Shown here piece after piece: positions 8,447 to 14,591 of a stretch of DNA of 40,247 nucleotides. The position numbers and the translations under genes are program-made. Source of the stretch: Desulfobacca acetoxidans (GTDB taxonomy: Bacteria > Desulfobacterota > Desulfobaccia > Desulfobaccales > 0-14-0-80-60-11). The stretch is from NCBI GenBank assembly GCA_020722205.1, contig DYLF01000018.1, forward strand, positions 1-40,247, written 5' to 3'. The notes under the pieces were generated by a model. That model saw only the letters and a list, made by a program, of their open reading frames with translations. It did not search any database and had not been told where the DNA came from. Every line of letters starts with the position of its first letter. Position 1 is the stretch's first letter.

Positions 8447-8752
8447 TCAGCCTTTTTCCACCAACTTAATAAAATCGTCCATGACGTCTAAGGACTTCTT
8501 TTTCACCACCATGTCGTAAATCTGGTCTTTCACTTTCTTGGGCAACAGCTCAATGCTCTTGGTGGTGGCGGCGTCATATTTGGCCATGGGGAAGAGCTGC
8601 AAGACCTTGTCCCGCTGTTCGGCGGTGCAAGGGACGATGAGGACTTTCATGCCGGCCAGCTCCTCTTTGAGCAACTTCCCCAGGCCGGCATTCTGCAGGG
8701 AGTTGAACCGTTCCTCATTGATCCATATATTAATCGGATAAGTCTCAGCCAT
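8447..8752 (-). CDS. Small uncharacterised protein between sat and aprB
   Basis: I do not recognise a named domain. The 101-residue protein starts at an ATG with an excellent Shine-Dalgarno (AAGGAGG, 8-9 bases upstream), 83 bases after sat, in the same direction, so it is almost certainly a real operon member. It is soluble (no signal peptide or membrane segment), mixed alpha/beta in look, Lys-rich towards the C-terminus, with one Cys (Cys42 in VPCTAEQRD). As I recall, the Archaeoglobus fulgidus operon also carries a small unknown orf2 between sat and aprBA; whether the two are related cannot be judged here. A role as a chaperone, regulator or linker for Sat/Apr is only inference. Confidence 0.85.
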   Translation of the reverse strand: MAETYPINIWINEERFNSLQNAGLGKLLKEELAGMKVLIVPCTAEQRDKVLQLFPMAKYDAATTKSIELLPKKVKDQIYDMVVKKKSLDVMDDFIKLVEKG

Positions 8753-8835
8753 ATCCTTTCCTCCTTAAGAGTTCTATCAGGCCGGGGCCTGCAGTTAATC
8801 TTGAATGGGGAAGTCTCGTCAGGAAGCCCTGTCTC

Positions 8836-10113
8836 TTATAAAGGCTCAATGCTAAAGGCTGGCTTGGCCTTTTGCAGATATTCCTGGGTGACGAAAGGAG
8901 AGCCGAAGCCGTATTTCTTGGAGGCTTCCATGACCACGTCAAAGACCTCCGGCCGGAAGATCAGGCGAGTGGGCTTCACTTCGTCCATGATGATGGAGCG
9001 GATCTTGGTACCGCTGAACTTCTGGAGTTCCTTCCAGTGCCCGCACAGACCGATGCAGGTCACTTCCCCGCAGTGTGGGCAATAGGCCCATTCCAGGACA
9101 TAGATGGGAGTGATGTTCAATTTTTCTTTGGGGATGCTCATCAGCAGGTGGTGGGCCTGATAGGAATGATAATAGGTGCCGACGCCGGCATGGTCCCGGC
9201 CAAACATGTGGTGGGTAAGCCCCAGATTGGTGCGGATGATGGAGTGGTGCACCGCCTCCCGAGGGCCGGCATAGCGCATATCCCAGAAGGTCATGGTCAC
9301 CATATGAATGTCTGCGCGGAAGTAGCCGGATTTGCGCAACTCATCCTGGGTGAGGACGATGGCCTCGTCAATGTAGTCGCCAACCCGCTTTTCACCTACA
9401 ATACAGTTGACCAATATGCCGGAAATGGCCTTGCCCATGGTCTCCATCTGCTCCACCGGGCTGTCACCGTGGGCGGCGATGTAGGCGTGTTTCATCAACC
9501 ATTCATGGCCGGAGTGAGGCACGTTCCGGGTCTGGTGGGCCACAATCTTGATCCAGTTCTTTTCCGCAAACTTTTGCCGGTGCTGCCGGGGGGTAAGAAA
9601 ATAGGGGGTAAAAGGTTCCCGGACTTTGGGTTCATTAACCAGGGTGATTTTGCCGCCCAGGAATTTGTCTTTATAATTATAAGTCCGCTTGACACCTGGG
9701 TGTTTTTCCTCTTTGGTGCCGTACACATCCTGGGCCATAGACTCTTTGTCATAAGTATAAATCTCTTCGATATCAAAGATGGCGAGGGGATTGCCGTCGT
9801 AAGTGAGAAGGACAGAGTCCCCCACCTTGAGGCCGTACTGGGCGATCTCCGCATCCGAGATGTCGTAAACGATGGGGATGCTCCAGATGGTGCCGTCAGT
9901 AAGCTCCATTTTCTTGCAGGTGGTCTCCACATCGGCCTTTTTCATGAAGCCCTCGATGGGCGAGAAAAACCCATAGGCGATGCCGATGGCCTCGGTTGCC
10001 ATCTGCCGACTGGCCGGCATGGTTTTTAACCCCGCGATTTTCTTTTTGGCTTCAGCCTTATCTGTTATCACCCTTTCTACCAAAGGCTTACCGCCGTGAC
10101 CGGTATACTGCAT
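8836..10113 (-). CDS. sat: Sulfate adenylyltransferase (ATP sulfurylase), dissimilatory type
   Basis: Sat activates sulfate with ATP to adenosine 5'-phosphosulfate plus pyrophosphate, the first step of sulfate respiration. The 425-residue protein has the catalytic QTRNVPHSGHE block at 194-204, GRDHAG at 305-310, and a metal-binding CPHCGEVTC..CGH set (Cys345, 348, 353, 357, His359) typical of the dissimilatory homo-oligomeric enzymes. There is no APS-kinase extension. The ATG at 10113 has a modest Shine-Dalgarno (AAGGGG). It is the first gene of the sat-apr-qmo unit, with a promoter about 130 bases upstream. Confidence 0.97.
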   Translation of the reverse strand: MQYTGHGGKPLVERVITDKAEAKKKIAGLKTMPASRQMATEAIGIAYGFFSPIEGFMKKADVETTCKKMELTDGTIWSIPIVYDISDAEIAQYGLKVGDSVLLTYDGNPLAIFDIEEIYTYDKESMAQDVYGTKEEKHPGVKRTYNYKDKFLGGKITLVNEPKVREPFTPYFLTPRQHRQKFAEKNWIKIVAHQTRNVPHSGHEWLMKHAYIAAHGDSPVEQMETMGKAISGILVNCIVGEKRVGDYIDEAIVLTQDELRKSGYFRADIHMVTMTFWDMRYAGPREAVHHSIIRTNLGLTHHMFGRDHAGVGTYYHSYQAHHLLMSIPKEKLNITPIYVLEWAYCPHCGEVTCIGLCGHWKELQKFSGTKIRSIIMDEVKPTRLIFRPEVFDVVMEASKKYGFGSPFVTQEYLQKAKPAFSIEPL

Positions 10114-10248
10114 ATCTTTCCCCTTTCTGTGTGTGTGAGTTTCGTCGGGCTGCCCGGAGCAGTGAGATCGACCATGCGCTTGTCGTTAAAAATTAAAACT
10201 CGTCAAAATGGAAGAGAAACTTTTCACATCTTACACATGCAATGAAGC

Positions 10249-10277
10249 ATTTAATATAAGTTTGTGAACATTGTCAA
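10249..10277 (-). promoter_or_regulatory. Predicted sigma-70 type promoter of the sat-apr-qmo operon
   Basis: On the minus strand a perfect -35 TTGACA (10272-10277) is followed after 17 bases by TTAAAT (10249-10254). Transcription would start near 10242, giving a leader of about 130 bases before sat. A/T-tract DNA lies directly upstream of the -35 box (separate entry). Confidence 0.65.
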
Positions 10278-10280
10278 TAG

Positions 10281-10305
10281 AAATTTTTTTTCCCAAAAAA
10301 AATTT
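10281..10305. repeat. Perfect A/T inverted repeat just upstream of the sat promoter
   Basis: AAATTTTTTTT (10281-10291), CCC, and AAAAAAAATTT (10295-10305) form an 11-bp perfect inverted repeat. It starts four bases upstream of the sat -35 box and 12 bases past the end of the cyclase gene. The position suits an UP element or intrinsically bent DNA; it might also help end cyclase transcription. Confidence 0.6.
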
Positions 10306-10316
10306 CCAGAATTTCT

Positions 10317-11150
10317 TTACCAGTTGACCTGGTAGCTTACCGTCAGCTCTTGCCGCCCCCTAAGCTTCACGGCCGGCCCGGGGACAATCTGAAAGCTTTC
10401 CCCTTTCACTTCCAAGAAAGTGGATTCCCCCAGGATGATGTCGGCCCCGGATTCTTTGGCCAGTTCCAGCAGACGGGCGGCTACATTGACCACGTCGCCG
10501 ACGAGGGTGAAATCCATGCGCTGGGGGGAGCCGATGTTGCCCAACACGGCCTCACCGGTGTTGATGCCGATGCGCAGGCCGGTGATGGGAGTGGCGTTGT
10601 CTTGCCGCATTTTCTGGAGCCGCCGTTGCATGGCCACCGCGCAGGCCACGGCCTGGCTGGCGGCTTGGGGGACATCCAGGGGGGCGCCGAAGAAAGCCAT
10701 CATAGCGTCTCCCAGAAACTTATCCAGAGTGCCGTGGTGCTCGAACACCAGGTCCACCATCTGGCTGAAGAACCGGTTAAGAATTTCCACTACCTGGCTT
10801 GGGTCCAGCCTTTCCGACAGGGAGGTAAAACCCTTGATGTCGGCAAACAGCACAGTGATGTGCCGCCTCTCTCCCCCTAATTGCAGCATTTGGGGATTTT
10901 TCAGAATCTCCTCGCACATGGCCGGGCTGACATAGCGGGAGATGGTGTCCCACAGCAGTTGTTTCTGCTCATAGAGGCGCAGGCGGCTTCGCAAGGACGC
11001 CTCATGGCCGGCCTCTTCCTGGGCGATTTCCTGCAGCAGATGTTTGAGCTCCGGATCGTCCGTCTCCGCAGCCAGGGCCAAATAACTCTGGCGGGCCTCC
11101 AACTCGTGAGAAATTGCCAGTTCTATGGCTTGCAGGATGCTCAAGTCCAT
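10317..11150 (-). CDS. Class III adenylate cyclase with N-terminal rubrerythrin-like (ferritin-like) helix pair
   Basis: The C-terminal part (about 88-277) is a class III nucleotide cyclase. Metal-binding Asp104 (FADIKGF) and Asp148 (FLGDAMM), transition-state Asn222 and Arg226 (VNVAAR) are present, and the Lys144/Thr215 pair suggests ATP as substrate. The first 55 residues match the first half of a rubrerythrin domain: E16-x2-A-R-x2-Y, then E46-x2-H49, the diiron-ligand pattern. I place the start at ATG 11150 because GGGAG lies just upstream; an in-frame ATG at 11264 would add 38 residues but has no ribosome binding site. Length from 11150 is 277 residues. The gene lies on the same strand just upstream of sat. 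A redox-, oxygen- or iron-responsive cyclase is the inference. Confidence 0.88.
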   Translation of the reverse strand: MDLSILQAIELAISHELEARQSYLALAAETDDPELKHLLQEIAQEEAGHEASLRSRLRLYEQKQLLWDTISRYVSPAMCEEILKNPQMLQLGGERRHITVLFADIKGFTSLSERLDPSQVVEILNRFFSQMVDLVFEHHGTLDKFLGDAMMAFFGAPLDVPQAASQAVACAVAMQRRLQKMRQDNATPITGLRIGINTGEAVLGNIGSPQRMDFTLVGDVVNVAARLLELAKESGADIILGESTFLEVKGESFQIVPGPAVKLRGRQELTVSYQVNW

Positions 11151-11232
11151 CACCAGACTCCCTAACGCATAAAAGGCTGAAGCATGAAATATGGAGAGCG
11201 CCAAAAAGGCTTGAAGATTAATTTTATCCCGT

Positions 11233-11246
11233 AGATTTATAAATCT
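11233..11246. promoter_or_regulatory. 14-bp perfect palindrome in a divergent intergenic region (operator candidate)
   Basis: AGATTTATAAATCT reads the same on both strands. It sits between the cyclase gene (start 11150, minus) and the Cys/His-rich gene (start 11327, plus), next to a TAATAATAAT run that could serve as a -10 region. It may bind a dimeric regulator controlling both genes. Confidence 0.4.
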
Positions 11247-11326
11247 GGCATAATAATAATCCAAAAGATCAAAGATGGCGAATCTGGTTGGGGCTGCTGA
11301 GGTTGACTTTCAGAGGAGGAATTTTT

Positions 11327-11713
11327 ATGACTGGGGCAAAAATGGTGGAAGTGGTCATCTATGACACTCCTACTGCGGCCTCCTCCGGTTGCAGTTGCGG
11401 TTGCGGCCATCATCAGGGGACTGCTCAGGCTCATGAGCACGAGCATGGTGACCCGCTGGCCAAGGTCAGCATGGAAATGCAGGCCAAGGCCTTGGCGATG
11501 ACTTTGGAGGCCGCCTTTCCGGGCAGAGTGAAGGTGGAATATATTAACGTCCTGCAAGACCCGCGGGGGCCGTCGCTACCGCAGACATCCCTGCTCTGCT
11601 CTCTTGCCTACCCCACCCCTCTGGTTTATCTCAACGGCCGGGGCCGGTTTGCCGGGGCTATCCCTGCGGAGCGCATCAGGGAAGAAGTGGGCAGGTTGCT
11701 GAGTGAACAGTAA
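11327..11713 (+). CDS. Cys/His-rich protein with thioredoxin-like fold features, function unknown
   Basis: The start is ATG 11327, nine bases after AGGAGG; an in-frame codon at 11288 would add 13 residues but lacks a binding site. The 128-residue product opens with a beta-strand (VEVVIYD), then CSCGCGHH (Cys22/24/26, His28/29) and an AHEHEH run (36-40), a likely metal site. A helix, a second strand (RVKVEYINV) and the YPTPLVYLNGRG segment follow; the Pro before a strand resembles the cis-Pro of thioredoxin folds, and the layout recalls ArsD- or YuzD-like proteins. No signal peptide is seen. A metal- or thiol-handling role is inferred, nothing more specific. It probably shares a transcript with the next gene. 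Confidence 0.8.
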   Translation: MTGAKMVEVVIYDTPTAASSGCSCGCGHHQGTAQAHEHEHGDPLAKVSMEMQAKALAMTLEAAFPGRVKVEYINVLQDPRGPSLPQTSLLCSLAYPTPLVYLNGRGRFAGAIPAERIREEVGRLLSEQ

Positions 11714-11777
11714 GCGGAGGGCAGGAGCAACGGGGATAATGATCTTAGGCTCTTGACTGATGGCTAAACCTTTGGGG

Positions 11778-11797
11778 CCCGGGGCCATCGCCCCGGG
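11778..11797 (+). other. Strong GC hairpin next to the ribosome binding site of the SAM hydrolase gene
   Basis: CCCGGGGC (11778-11785) pairs perfectly with GCCCCGGG (11790-11797) around a 4-base loop. The Shine-Dalgarno-like GATGGGG begins immediately after it and the ATG is at 11812. It could limit or modulate translation, or protect the mRNA; no U-tract follows. Confidence 0.45.
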
Positions 11798-11811
11798 ATG
11801 GGGTTACCAAG

Positions 11812-12609
11812 ATGCCGGCCCGTCGGGTAATAACCTTGCTGACCGATTTCGGCTGCCAGGATGCTTACGTGGCGGCTATGAAGGGCGTCATTCTGGGGAT
11901 CAACCCCGAGGCCATCCTGGTAGATATCACCCACGATATTCCAGCGCAGGACATTTTGGCCGGGGCTTTGGTTTTGGCGGCGGCTGCCCCTTATTTTCCA
12001 CCGGATACCATTCATCTGGCCGTGGTGGACCCGGGGGTGGGGGGGACACGCCGAGGATTGGCGGCCAAGTGTCGTAATTTGTACTATGTGGGGCCCGATA
12101 ATGGACTGTTTGCCCTCGCTTGGGCGTCTGATGAATCTCAGTTGTCAATCGTGTCCCTCAGCGAAACTTCTTATTTTCGGACACCGGTGGCCCCCACTTT
12201 TCATGGCCGGGATATCTTTGCCCCGGTAGCCGCCCATCTTTCCTTGGGAGTGGTCTTGTCCGCTTTCGGGCCCCCCCTGCCTGACCCTGTCCTGCTATCT
12301 TTTCCCCATCCCACTTTTGGCCCTGAGACAGTGCAGGGAGAGATAATTTATCAGGATCATTTCGGCAACCTAGTGAGCAATGTCCGAGGTAAGGATTTGT
12401 TGGCTTGGTTGACTGGGGGCACTTGTCAGCTGGAGATCGGCTCCCAGACTCTGACCTCTCTGCAGCGCACTTATGCCGAAGTCTCGGCGGGGGAATTGCT
12501 AGCCCTGATCGGCAGCCACGGATACCTGGAAGTCGCCTGCGCATTTGCCAGCGCTGCTCAACAGCTAGGGTCGGCGGTGGGCACCCCCCTGCTCATCCGC
12601 AAGGTATGA
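11812..12609 (+). CDS. SAM hydroxide adenosyltransferase (DUF62 / SAM hydrolase family)
   Basis: Members of this family, related to fluorinase and chlorinase, hydrolyse S-adenosylmethionine to adenosine and methionine with a water-derived hydroxide. The 265-residue length is typical. Landmarks are LLTDFGCQDAYVAAMKG at 8-24 (family signature with Asp11 and Asp16), DITHDIP at 38-44, VVDPGVGGTRR (about 70-80), GPDNGLF and TFHGRDIFAP (about 125-135), and the C-terminal domain segment YQDHFGNLVSN, which contacts the adenosine in known structures. The halogenase-specific features cannot be judged by eye, but the hydrolase is by far the more common form. It follows the Cys/His-rich gene by 98 bases. 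Confidence 0.9.
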   Translation: MPARRVITLLTDFGCQDAYVAAMKGVILGINPEAILVDITHDIPAQDILAGALVLAAAAPYFPPDTIHLAVVDPGVGGTRRGLAAKCRNLYYVGPDNGLFALAWASDESQLSIVSLSETSYFRTPVAPTFHGRDIFAPVAAHLSLGVVLSAFGPPLPDPVLLSFPHPTFGPETVQGEIIYQDHFGNLVSNVRGKDLLAWLTGGTCQLEIGSQTLTSLQRTYAEVSAGELLALIGSHGYLEVACAFASAAQQLGSAVGTPLLIRKV

Positions 12610-12732
12610 TATCTTTAATTCTGCCGGCGGGAGTGAGGAAGGGGAGGGTATGATAATTTCTTCCTGTCAGCATAAATCTACACTAATTAATATCTTAAGA
12701 TTAGGGTGAGGAAAATCGGGCAGCTGAGGCCG

Positions 12733-12773
12733 TAAAAAATCGCCTGGGGGGACCGGTGCGGTCTCCCCAGGCG
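12733..12773 (-). terminator. Intrinsic terminator of the rubredoxin-SOR-flavodoxin operon
   Basis: On the minus strand a 14-bp stem (12741-12754 with 12760-12773, one mismatch) with a 5-base loop is followed by ATTTTTTA (T run about 12733-12738). It lies about 85 bases after the flavodoxin stop. There is no U-tract on the plus side, so it does not obviously end the SAM hydrolase transcript. The rest of 12610-12857 shows no gene. Confidence 0.85.
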
Positions 12774-12857
12774 CTCAATGATAGGTATTTTCCAGGCCTA
12801 CCGCGGCTAGTTGAAATATTCACCTACCGGCGGCAGAAAGGCGGCCCTTACTCAAAA

Positions 12858-13307
12858 CTAGCCGGCAGCGTTTAACTTCTCGCCCACGACCCGCCCATAA
12901 TCCTGGCAGGCCTTCATGCCTTCGGCCTTATCAATCATGGCCTCTTTGAGGTTAAATGAACCCAAATCGGTCATGTTCATGTCGAAGACGTATTGCATGG
13001 TTTCATAGATGTATTTGGGGGCATCGCCGCTGTGGGTGTAGGAGCCGAAGGCGCCTCCCACTTTGCCCTGGAGTTTGGCCTTCTGCGCCAAAAAGAGGAA
13101 AGTTTTCATGCCTTGGGTCATGTCCCGGTGGTAAGTGGGGGAGCCGAAAAGGTAGCCATTGTAACCCTGCAAATCTGCCTCTGTTTTGATATCGGAGATT
13201 TTCTTCACTTCGACCTCATTCCCCGAAAAACGCACCCCCTCCGCCATATACTGGGCCATTTTTTCAGTGTGCCCGGTTCTGCTGTCGTACGCAATCAATA
13301 CCTTCAT
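12858..13307 (-). CDS. Flavodoxin-family protein
   Basis: The 149-residue protein has the FMN phosphate loop at residues 7-14 (YDSRTGHT), then GSPTYHRDMT near 58-67 and the GAFGSYTHSGDAP region for the flavin ring, as in WrbA/flavodoxin-type proteins. The start is ATG 13307, seven bases after AAAGGAG; the longer frame from a TTG at 13328 would place the ribosome binding site inside the gene. It is the last gene of the oxygen-defence operon, 93 bases after desulfoferrodoxin, and could act as an electron donor there or in central metabolism. Confidence 0.9.
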   Translation of the reverse strand: MKVLIAYDSRTGHTEKMAQYMAEGVRFSGNEVEVKKISDIKTEADLQGYNGYLFGSPTYHRDMTQGMKTFLFLAQKAKLQGKVGGAFGSYTHSGDAPKYIYETMQYVFDMNMTDLGSFNLKEAMIDKAEGMKACQDYGRVVGEKLNAAG

Positions 13308-13400
13308 AGCCTCTCCTTTCTCAGTCAATATTTGAGATGCCGGTCAAGGTCGGCCAGCCGTTAAGCATTACCGCGAGCAACAGGCGATTTGCCGAGGCTG

Positions 13401-13775
13401 CTAAGCCTTCCAGAGGCCGTGCAGGTTGCAGTATTCCCGGGCGGTCACTTTTTCGGCCTGAATTTCAAAAACAGCCTCAGGTGCCTGTCCCGGTTGCAGG
13501 AACTGCCGGTAGGCTTTGCCGTCGGCAATGATTTCGATCCACTCAATGTAGTGTTTCTCCTCCATGGGGTGGGGTACACCGCCAACCTTCACTCTGAAAC
13601 CGCCGGAGATTTTTTCCACCACCGGGACATGTTTTTCCTTGGCGGCATCCACGGTGTTCTCCACAAAGTTTTTCATCGGAACGCCGCAACAGACCAACTG
13701 TCCCTGCCCGGCATGCAACACTTCCACGATGTTGCCGCAAACTTCACATTTGTAGATCTGCAATTTTTCAGTCAT
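13401..13775 (-). CDS. dfx: Desulfoferrodoxin (superoxide reductase, two-iron type)
   Basis: It reduces superoxide to hydrogen peroxide without making oxygen, protecting anaerobes. All ligands are seen in the 124 residues: the desulforedoxin-type iron at Cys10, Cys13, Cys29, Cys30, and the catalytic iron at His49 (EKHVP), His69, His75, Cys116 and His119. ATG 13775 is chosen since AGGAGG lies six bases upstream; the ATG two codons earlier overlaps that site. The gene lies between a small zinc ribbon gene and flavodoxin, and rubredoxin, its usual electron donor, is first in the same operon. Confidence 0.95.
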   Translation of the reverse strand: MTEKLQIYKCEVCGNIVEVLHAGQGQLVCCGVPMKNFVENTVDAAKEKHVPVVEKISGGFRVKVGGVPHPMEEKHYIEWIEIIADGKAYRQFLQPGQAPEAVFEIQAEKVTAREYCNLHGLWKA

Positions 13776-13846
13776 CGCCATCCTCCTTTAGATGTAGGGC
13801 CTGGGGGCCTTTAGGAAAAAATTATAAGGAAAAAACTTGGCCTAAT

Positions 13847-14071
13847 CTATCCAAGTCGTTTCAGGGCATTGAACTTGCTGTGCCAGGAACAGAGGTTACA
13901 GTAAGTTTCGGTGTCGTCGGTAATGTCTGGCGGCTGCGCATTTCCTTCCTCTGAAGGGATGAAGAAGGCTTTGCCATGGCGGAGATCAAATTCGTAAATT
14001 TCATATTGGTCTTGCGGGTCCCGGAGATGAAAACTCTGAGAGCCACAATAGGGGCACCGATAGTCAGCCAT
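13847..14071 (-). CDS. Small zinc-ribbon-like protein in the SOR operon
   Basis: The 74-residue protein has CPYC at 6-9 and CNLC at 58-61, a rubredoxin- or zinc-ribbon-like four-Cys set, with an aromatic, acidic middle (YEIYEFDLRHGKAFF). No named family is recognised. ATG 14071 is preceded by AAGGAG at good spacing; an in-frame start at 14167 would overlap the rubredoxin gene. It lies 41 bases after rubredoxin and 71 before desulfoferrodoxin, so a structural-metal or iron electron-transfer role in oxygen defence is plausible but unproven. Confidence 0.8.
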   Translation of the reverse strand: MADYRCPYCGSQSFHLRDPQDQYEIYEFDLRHGKAFFIPSEEGNAQPPDITDDTETYCNLCSWHSKFNALKRLG

Positions 14072-14112
14072 TAATTTCACTCCTTGCTGATTTTTATTTT
14101 CAACCTGATGGC

Positions 14113-14274
14113 TTAGGCCAGCGGGCTGAATTGTTCTTTGGCCGCAGCGCAGATCGGGCACACCCAATCCGCCGGTAATTGTTCAAAGCTGGTAGGGGGA
14201 GGAATATTGTTTTCCGGGTCTCCTTGCTCTGGATCATAGAGGTAACGACAAATGCCACATTGGTAACTTTTCAT
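14113..14274 (-). CDS. rub: Rubredoxin
   Basis: This is a 53-residue electron carrier with one iron bound by four Cys. The pattern is complete: Cys6-x2-Cys9 in YQCGICRYLYDP and Cys39-x2-Cys42 in ADWVCPICAA, with the family's GDPENNIPP and SFEQLP segments between. The ATG at 14274 has GAGG about ten bases upstream. It is the first gene of the operon with the zinc ribbon, desulfoferrodoxin and flavodoxin, and is the expected electron donor to desulfoferrodoxin. Confidence 0.95.
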   Translation of the reverse strand: MKSYQCGICRYLYDPEQGDPENNIPPPTSFEQLPADWVCPICAAAKEQFSPLA

Positions 14275-14437
14275 GATCGTCTGCCTCTTTTGGGGAATTT
14301 TATCAATTAATTATGTGTCCAGGGGACGGCAAGTCGGGAGGACACGCAATTCGTCGGCACCGGGATAATAAAGAGGTTGAAAGAAAACCATTGAAAAATT
14401 CACCCGTGGTCAACCAACCTGGTAATTAATTGTTTAT

Positions 14438-14466
14438 TAAATAATAATTATTACTGTCCTTGTCAA
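14438..14466 (-). promoter_or_regulatory. Predicted sigma-70 type promoter of the rubredoxin operon
   Basis: On the minus strand TTGACA (14461-14466) and TATTTA (14438-14443) are spaced by 17 bases. The start would be near 14431, leaving about 155 leader bases before rubredoxin. The 317-base gap 14275-14591 otherwise shows no gene, and no clear terminator was seen for aroB. Confidence 0.65.
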
Positions 14467-14591
14467 GATGGAACGACATATTTTTGCCGGCCCCGATCAG
14501 GCAGCTCTGACTCCAATCTTCTGCCAGGTTCGGAAGCCGGCGGCGAGCAAGTAAGGAGAGGAAATAATTGTTGCCTCAAGCTCTTCTTCTC

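Noticed and set aside
11151-11264. 38-residue N-terminal extension of the cyclase from ATG 11264
   Set aside because: No Shine-Dalgarno before it, whereas GGGAG precedes ATG 11150; the extension does not resemble the ferritin-like part. It also covers the divergent palindrome. It cannot be fully excluded.
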